Source of the DNA: Ophiura sarsii
Lineage: Eukaryota > Echinodermata > Ophiuroidea > Amphilepidida > Ophiuridae
Length of the DNA: 64,000 bases
Assembly (NCBI GenBank): GCA_035610835.1
Contig: CM069448.1
Span: forward strand, 34,109,652 to 34,173,651
Reading direction: 5' to 3'
The notes under the pieces were generated by a model. It did not search any database, was not told where the DNA came from, and was given only the letters and a program-made list of their open reading frames with translations. The translations under genes were made by a program, and so were the position numbers. This document shows, piece after piece, positions 57,830 to 64,000 of this stretch (within the stretch, counting starts at the first letter, position 1; every line of letters begins with the position of its first letter).

Positions 57830-58060
57830 TACACAGATTGACCTTTTATGACCCCTACATGACCTCTGACCCCATTGTCAACACTTTAAATTTATGGCTG
57901 GGTAGGGCTCTCAAACTTGAACAATAATCTTTGGGTGGGGGTACTTGAGATAACTCATATTGTGTTCCCAGATTGACCTCTACAGACCCCTGCTTGACAT
58001 TTGACCCCATCTAGGTGAATCTCCCAAACAGGGGGGGGAGGGGGGGGGGGGGGGGGGGGT
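57830..58060 (+). repeat. Two TGACC-rich modules with DR1-like sites and a poly-G tract
   Basis: TGACCTCTGACCC (57860-57872) and TGACATTTGACCC (57995-58007) lie in two tandem copies of the module, the second followed by AGGTGAATCTCCC and interrupted by G8AG20 at 58031-58059. Confidence 0.75.
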
Positions 58061-59775
58061 TCGTAAGTGGATTCAAAAGTTTTGACTTCAGTATTTCTTA
58101 GTTTGCATTGCAGTACCTACTAGAGGTATATCTGTACATAAATAACATCCCACTTATCCTATCGCTGACCCATCCGCGCACACACTTAAGAAAGCTTGTT
58201 CATTTTAAGACTTGCACATACAATTTTTGACATCAATTTGTGTTGCCAAATTTCAATTTTGAAGCCCAATTTGAAGATGACTTTTAGAATTAGCTTTGAT
58301 TTCTACACGAGGAAGCCTCTGTTGTAGTGTTACTCAAGCATGAATTGAATAAGTCAGTTTTTTGTTTTCAAATCTAAAAACTGAGCCATTTTAACAAATG
58401 CTACATATTTGAATATTAGAATTGACATCTGAAGTTAAAAGGAAAACCAAAAGTATGACCAAATTGACAAATAGTGTTGAAATGATATGATTCATCAATT
58501 CCATAGTTTAAACTCATACTATAATTCCTCGTAAAAAGTGATCAGAGTTATGTTGCATTTTGACCAAAGTGTGGTTTTAAAGACTAAAAGTGGCTAATTT
58601 TAGATAACACAGGCTTGGAATTTCTTGGAAATTAATCCATTCCCGCAAAGATTCACAAAGTAGCGGGAATCCAAATGGATTCTCATCAGAGTCAGAAGTT
58701 TGTCAAATATTTAGATTTTTGTAAAGAATTTGGCTAGAATCCATGGATTCTCCTCATAATATAATAGTGTATCTGTTACTTTTGAGAATTAATTTGGATT
58801 ATTATCTTGTAACTCTTCTGGCAAGGATGTTTGCAAGAATGGAGTATCAGATTACGGATTTTCTTCAAATATCTGCCCCCCTAATCATTATAATTAAAGT
58901 TTCAGTTTTGCATACCAAGTTGTGATAAGAATCCACAGTTTCCCATGAATTTGTCATCAGATACAAAATTCTACCCCAGAGTGTTACTAATAAAATTGTC
59001 ACTTCAACATGACTCCACATATCAAACAGTGTCTTTTGCAGAACCAGAAGTACCGTTTGGTAAAAAAAAGACTGATATTAAAAAGTAAAAATGGGCTACT
59101 GTAAACTCTGAATTGGGCTGCTTCCAGTGACTGATTCAGCAAAACTGCCATCATTAACAAAAGTAGGGTTAATTCCTGTCTGTTTTCAAGTAGTGGTTTT
59201 TATCCGTGGCCAGCTGTATAAGGAGGTCTGGCAAATAGTGCACAGCATACGATATGACCTGAATTACAAGGCGGGGATAGACGAGGGCTTTAATGTATAA
59301 GGAGGTATAATCAGAGCTAAAACAAGCAATATGACTTTTATTTTTAATTTAGGATAACTGGTCTCATAGTTGTAGTTGTAGAGGCAGTTTTGATGTTTCC
59401 ATGCATAAAAATTTATAATGCATAAGTCTAATTTTAAGATTTTGATGACAAATGAGTATAATATTAGCTCCCAGATAGAAAGAAAAGGAAAAATTATGCC
59501 ATTTCACATTTTATGGGCAAAAGAGAAAGAATAGGCCTGTTGTGTTTAGCTATGTATCTCTTCACCTGTGAAGTACGTCTTTAACCAGCTGCATCTATGC
59601 ATATTGCAGAAGCTGTATGCATTATTTGGATTTCATTTGATCCTAATTATTTTTTTCCACATCCATATGGAGCCATAACATATGAATAAAATATGGTGCT
59701 TATTTGATATTTACAACTGTATTGATACATTATGCCTGGCTATCATGCTCATCTTTGTTTTGTTTTTGTTTTCAG

Positions 59776-59833
59776 GGAAGCATTGAGAACGGAAGGTTTA
59801 TTTGCCTTACCTATCACGACATCGGATTAAATC
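59776..59833 (+). CDS. NDRG-family gene exon 4 (residues 61-79 plus split His80)
   Basis: Encodes GSIENGRFICLTYHDIGLN, with the split C probably completing His in the next exon. LTYHDIGLN is the signature block of N-myc downstream regulated gene products, which are alpha/beta-hydrolase-like proteins lacking the catalytic triad and acting in stress, differentiation and trafficking roles. The acceptor is TTTTCAG and the donor GTAAGT. The following exon, expected to encode something like KTCFNPLFNFEDMQ, was not found before 64000. Which NDRG paralogue this is cannot be decided from this part. Confidence 0.9.
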
Positions 59834-60078
59834 GTAAGTACAAATGGTCTTGGTTCGATATTACTTGGAATCATGGCTCAAATTAACCGAAGGCATCGTA
59901 GGTAATTGCCTTCGATACCCCCACCTAGATGCCTTGATGCCCTCAATTTTCTGGCTGTTTTCACTCTATTCAAAAGTACATAATTGCCTTGGAGAAAGTT
60001 GGTGCCCCTTTCAAATTGCCTTATTTTGAGGCCTGCTTGGAATGATTATACACACTTAGAATTGAAGGCCTGATTATA

Positions 60079-60678
60079 CAGGGTGAGTAATAATAACAAC
60101 TGCAATAGTTGAAAGAAGCCATCTTGTTTTTAAAACTAAGTTGAAATTTGTTTGGATGTTTATATAAGAATGACATTTTATGACAAAACGAAGCCAATTG
60201 CACTTTTCGTTTAATTTGGTGAACATTTTTATCGCAGAAACCAATGTTAATGTTCGTCAACAAGGCTTAGTGATTTGCAATTAATTGCACACATTCTATC
60301 TTCACATTTGAATATCCCGCCATTAAACTTTGCAATAATTGTATTATGTTATCAAATTTAGCAATTCATGGCATGGGTAAGATGAGTATGTTACTCCTAT
60401 GTAAACATGTAAATTTACTCAACTTTCAAATTTGAAAGAGTCATATTTATGCCCTCTTCTGCATTCTTAAAGTTTCTCACTGAACAAACATGTACAAAAA
60501 TTGGTGGCTTGGTTATAAAAAGGTTCACCAAAGACAGATGGAAAGTGTTTTTTTTTTCCACACACAGTTAATACAAAAATGTTATTCTTACAAGGTTTAA
60601 ACATGTACAAATTTCATTTTGTTTTTGAAAACAAAATTGCTTCTTTGATCCACTATTGCAGTATCTTGACTCACCATG
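60079..60678. mobile_element. Mariner-type MITE, copy 2 (CAGGGTGAGT family)
   Basis: A 600-bp element, TA-flanked, opening CAGGGTGAGTAATAATAACA and closing GACTCACCATG. The inner TIR TGCAATAGTTGAAAGAAGCC is inverted at the right. It is related to 4594-5057. Confidence 0.8.
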
Positions 60679-61582
60679 TATCTTGTTTGGTAGCCTGTTG
60701 CTCTACAGAATAACTAATAAGATGTGAAGTAAATACAGAATTTGGCAATGTTTATTCTGTTTGACACATGGAACAAGATATTACTTGGGAAATGATATAA
60801 AACAGGTCGAAGCACGCAAACTTCAACATAATTGTTTCCATTATTCATTAAGATGAAATTAGGTTGACGTTTAACTTGATGCACATCAAAAAAGCTTTTT
60901 AAATATTTGAAATCCCAATTAAGCTAGTATAGAGAAAATTCCCTTAAACATATTGAGGATCGAAAAAGCAACAATTTCTTAAACTAAAGGTTAAATGTGT
61001 GACATGGACCCTCCAGACATAGCTGATTTTATTTTAGCCTTTCAGAGCAATTGTCAAACTTACACATGGAGTCATGATTATGCCATTACTCTAGACCTGA
61101 CTTTCCAGGGAATTACTGACAGCTCCCATCAGTATATATTTGTTATGTCGTAAACCTGACAAATTATGAGAGAGGGGGCATGGGCATCAAGTCAAACGGA
61201 GTTGACCTAGCCATAGCTTTTTCATTTCCTGACCAATTTAAACTGCGGCACCTGACTCGAGGACTTTCAATTCCCTATGAAATTCTATCATCAGTCATGG
61301 TATGAGTGATGCTCCTTAATTAGAATGGCATGGTAGCTAGGCAAGCAGCACAGCGGCCTATTGGCAGTGAAACTGTATCACTCATCCAGTACGGTATTAT
61401 ATCCCTCGTCCCGTGCCATGAAGGCAGCATGGGCTGGGAAATCTATGATTTCCCAATAATTGTCCTTCCCTTCATGTGACATTAAAGTCTTATGGGATCT
61501 TGGGATGAAGTTTGTTTTATCCTTGCAGCCATGTGTGCCTCATTTAGCCTGTTATAGCTATCCGGTAGAATTAATTGATCTG

Positions 61583-62057
61583 AGCCCTATTTCATCTTCT
61601 TAAGTTGGATTTGAGAAGAATTAATTCTTCTATAAATCTTGAAAATTCCTCTTAAATCCTGAACTATTTTTAAGTTAAGGAGATTCTTTTCTTCTAATAG
61701 TAGTATATTTCATAAAATGTCATAACCCTAACCCATTAAATTTTTGGAGCCCATGTACCTTTAAATGATTGCGCAATGAGATGGACTGGGGATGGGGTGC
61801 ACCAGGCGTAGTGCTTCTGTTGGATTCTGTTGTATTTAGCAGCTAGGGTTAGGGTTAAAGAAGAATAGCCTGCTTTGGTTCCTTCTTAACTAAGAAGAGG
61901 TCAGAAGCTATCACAACTTTACTAAAGAATTCTTCTTAATTTCTAGGTAATATTCTTCTTATCCTATGAAGAGTTTTTATTCTTAACTTAAGAAGAATCT
62001 AATGAACTCTTCTTAACTTAAACACTGAATATTGTAGACCTTTATGAAATAGGTCCC
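61583..62057. mobile_element. MITE with GGNCCTATTTCAT ends and CTTCTTAA-rich body
   Basis: The left CCCTATTTCATCTTCTTAAG is inverted at the right (ATGAAATAGGTCCC). The body repeats TTCTTCTTAA and TTAAGAAGAA. The right end is tandemly duplicated as a 27-bp unit (62043-62096). Confidence 0.65.
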
Positions 62058-62111
62058 AGGACCATCTTCTATGAAATAGGTCCCAGGACCATCTTCTATG
62101 TAGTATTAAAG

Positions 62112-62580
62112 ATAGCACGTGTGGTGTAGTTGATAGCATGCCGGTCTCATGATGCAAAGGTCGTGAGTTCTAGCCCCGCTACAGCCAACTTGTTTGTATC
62201 CTTGGGCAAGGTACTTAGTCTCAATTGCTTCGTCAACCCAAGCGAGATTGGGGAGCTGTTAGGGGATATTACAATCTTAGTGCTGATACTGTGTGTGTGC
62301 CGTGTCGGTAGCCTGGTAAATGAAGCGAAATGATTTGTGACGATTTCCTAATGGCAGCAAAAAACAGTGGTTCGGAAGTCACGTATAAATGGTGGTCCCG
62401 TGCATCGGAAGAGCAATACCCGAGCACGTTAAAAGGTTACAGACTCTTTCGTAAAGAGTAGGGGATCATCCCGGTCTGTATCTGTTCACACATCTAACGG
62501 ACCCCAATGGAAATAAGCTAATAAAGCTTATTGGGTTTTCCAGGGTCGTAGGACCCAAATTATATCAAATCAAATCAAAG
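62112..62580 (+). mobile_element. tRNA-derived SINE, apparently complete
   Basis: The tRNA-like head has an A-box region TGGTGTAGTTGATAGCATG and B box GTGAGTTCTAGCC (62163-62175). A body of about 380 bp follows, with TCGTAAAGAGTAGGGGATCA and GGACCCCAATGGAAATAAGC, and then a 3' tail of ATCAA repeats (62564-62579). The tail repeat suggests mobilisation by a non-LTR element. A related body word lies at 39914. Confidence 0.85.
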
Positions 62581-64000
62581 AGTTTTATATTGTGCCAGGT
62601 CCGTAGTGTTTCTAAACTCAATGCAGTAAAAACACTGCTTATTTTCTAAACTTAGCAGTAACCCTGAGCACCACCTGCCTTGCCAGGTATACATGTAGGT
62701 GGCATGAGGGATTCTATGGCGATCCATCATGAGGCCAACAAAATTAAATTCTTTGTATCAACACCTTTTGGCTAAAAAGCTTTGTACTGTGTTTTTTGCT
62801 TTTGTTTTTTGGTTTACAAAAAAGAGCTATATGTCCTATGCGATTTTTTAAAATTTCCAAATATATTCAATATATTTGCTTTTGCCTTTTTAATAAAAGT
62901 AATCAGACATGATCAATGCACATTGTACGCTTGTGTTCTCTTTATCTCTTAACTTCAAAAAATAGTTAAATGTGTGTTCTCAGTCACAAAGTTGCCGAGT
63001 ATCGGCGAACCTCGGCGAAACAAACTAGTTGAAAATAAATTTAAAATTAAAAAAAAAAAGATTAAAAAAAAAAGCTGCCGTGCATAGCGCTAAAATATGC
63101 GCTTAAGCTCATTTTAAAAGCAATGTGTGCAGGCCAGGTCGCTGAGACAAAGTATTACATTTGTTTGGCCTAACTAAATCAGCTGTTAGCCAGTAGCAAT
63201 TAAGACAATGATGTAATGATGAGATAAAACAAGGTGTGTATGTAACAGGTTACACAATTTAATAAACCTTGTGTCAAGAGGATATTTGACAATATTTACA
63301 TTTTTTGATTGGTTGGAGTGGAAATTAAGGGAATGAGGGTCAGTATGGGAGTTTGATTAATGATTATTATACAGAATGCCTACCATATTATAGTACCATC
63401 ATATAATGATGCAATGGGCATGGGATATGTGTGTGTGGAATGGGTCAATCAATGTATCTTTAACGGCAGAGTTTACCTCCAAGAAAAAACCCTCAACAGA
63501 TTAGGACATAGAATTACTATCCAAATCATCACATTTAACAAAACCTAAGGCCTGTTTCTTGAATTTAGCCCTACCCCTAGATATCTGCAGATACGAAATG
63601 TTTCAATTTGGCAATATGCAAGTGAAGTAATTTTCCTTGCATCAGCATTTTTGATGTATATTTATAGTACTACATGCAGCCTGTAGCCCAGATGTTAGTT
63701 TGCGTTTGGCGAAATAGGAGAGTGTTTTTTTAATGAAATCTATCATACATTTATTGAATATGTGAACCGCTTTATGTTCAAATTGATTTAGACCAATTGG
63801 AACCTTATGGCTTTTATAGAAACATGTTCTGATATCAAGTTGCTGCTTTTAGCATTTCAAGCATTTTGATCCATCCTTTCAGGCATGAAAAACGTGACAT
63901 GTGAGAAGAAATAGTTAGTCCGTTGATGGAAAACCTATACCTTTTATAATGCAGCTCATGCTTAATGGATAGTGAAATTGATATATTTTTGGATAATTAT
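62581..64000. other. NDRG intron sequence, no exon seen
   Basis: I looked for an acceptor followed by an NDRG-like segment (KTCFxPLFNFEDM) and found none. The region is AT-rich with short poly-A/T runs and no clear repeat. Confidence 0.4.

Larger units (their letters stand above)
40273..64000 (+). other. NDRG-family gene, 5' part (runs off the right edge)
   Basis: Span of the gene whose four coding exons are listed separately. It encodes about 80 residues here; the full family length is about 350-390 aa, so most of the hydrolase-like domain lies outside. The introns are long (1.3, 10.2 and 7.9 kb, then more than 4 kb) and packed with repeats. Its start codon faces that of MFSD10 about 11.5 kb away, in divergent orientation. 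Confidence 0.85.

Noticed and set aside
62600..64000. Fifth NDRG exon
   Set aside because: No acceptor followed by an NDRG-like segment was found before the window ends.

Overview
This is a eukaryotic, intron-rich, AT-rich animal window. It carries parts of two divergently arranged host genes embedded in a dense layer of non-LTR retrotransposon remnants, tRNA-derived SINEs and terminal-inverted-repeat (TIR) elements. The non-LTR fragments and many different MITE families, together with the recurrent palindrome GTAGGCCTAC, suggest a marine deuterostome (echinoderm or hemichordate-like). That taxonomic guess is weak. Nothing bacterial or viral was seen.

Minus strand, 7,085-28,739: a complete 13-exon gene for an MFSD10-type (TETRAN-like) major facilitator transporter. 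I assembled it by hand from splice sites and homology. All introns obey GT-AG, all phases join, and the product is 480 aa with a stop. The starting ATG has an in-frame TAA 27 nt upstream and a splice acceptor inside the 5' UTR, so at least one non-coding exon should lie further upstream (higher coordinates). The introns hold LINE fragments (10.4, 11.0, 19.0-20.6 and 27.7 kb), a mariner-type transposase remnant (21.6 kb), a 1.65-kb foldback element with an internal minisatellite (15.35-17.0 kb), tRNA-like SINE heads and several MITEs.

Plus strand, 40,273 to beyond the right edge: the first four coding exons of an NDRG-family gene (alpha/beta-hydrolase-like fold, N-myc downstream regulated). 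It is recognised by the LTYHDIGLN block at 59.8 kb. The rest of the gene should lie to the right of the window. The two start codons are about 11.5 kb apart, head to head.

Other regions. 1-7.0 kb is downstream of MFSD10 and holds MITEs plus a 1.69-kb palindromic element made of two inverted N-terminal halves of a Tc1 transposase gene. 28.9-40.2 kb lies between the genes and holds degenerate tandem repeats, palindromic arrays, a PIF/Harbinger-like MITE, two abutting inverted MITEs and long poly-C tracts. The 41.7-64 kb introns of the NDRG gene hold a TIR element built around a repeated GTCATTCCGCAACG motif (45.5-46.9 kb), a mariner-like element inserted beside a minisatellite (47.4-48.4 kb), a near-identical 1.17-kb tandem duplication whose second copy is split by a 957-bp hAT-like element (52.8-56.1 kb), and a complete tRNA-derived SINE (62.1-62.6 kb).

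Both host genes are ordinary families. The unusual content is the variety of palindromic or foldback repeats, and a dispersed repeat that carries nuclear-receptor-like DR1 sites.
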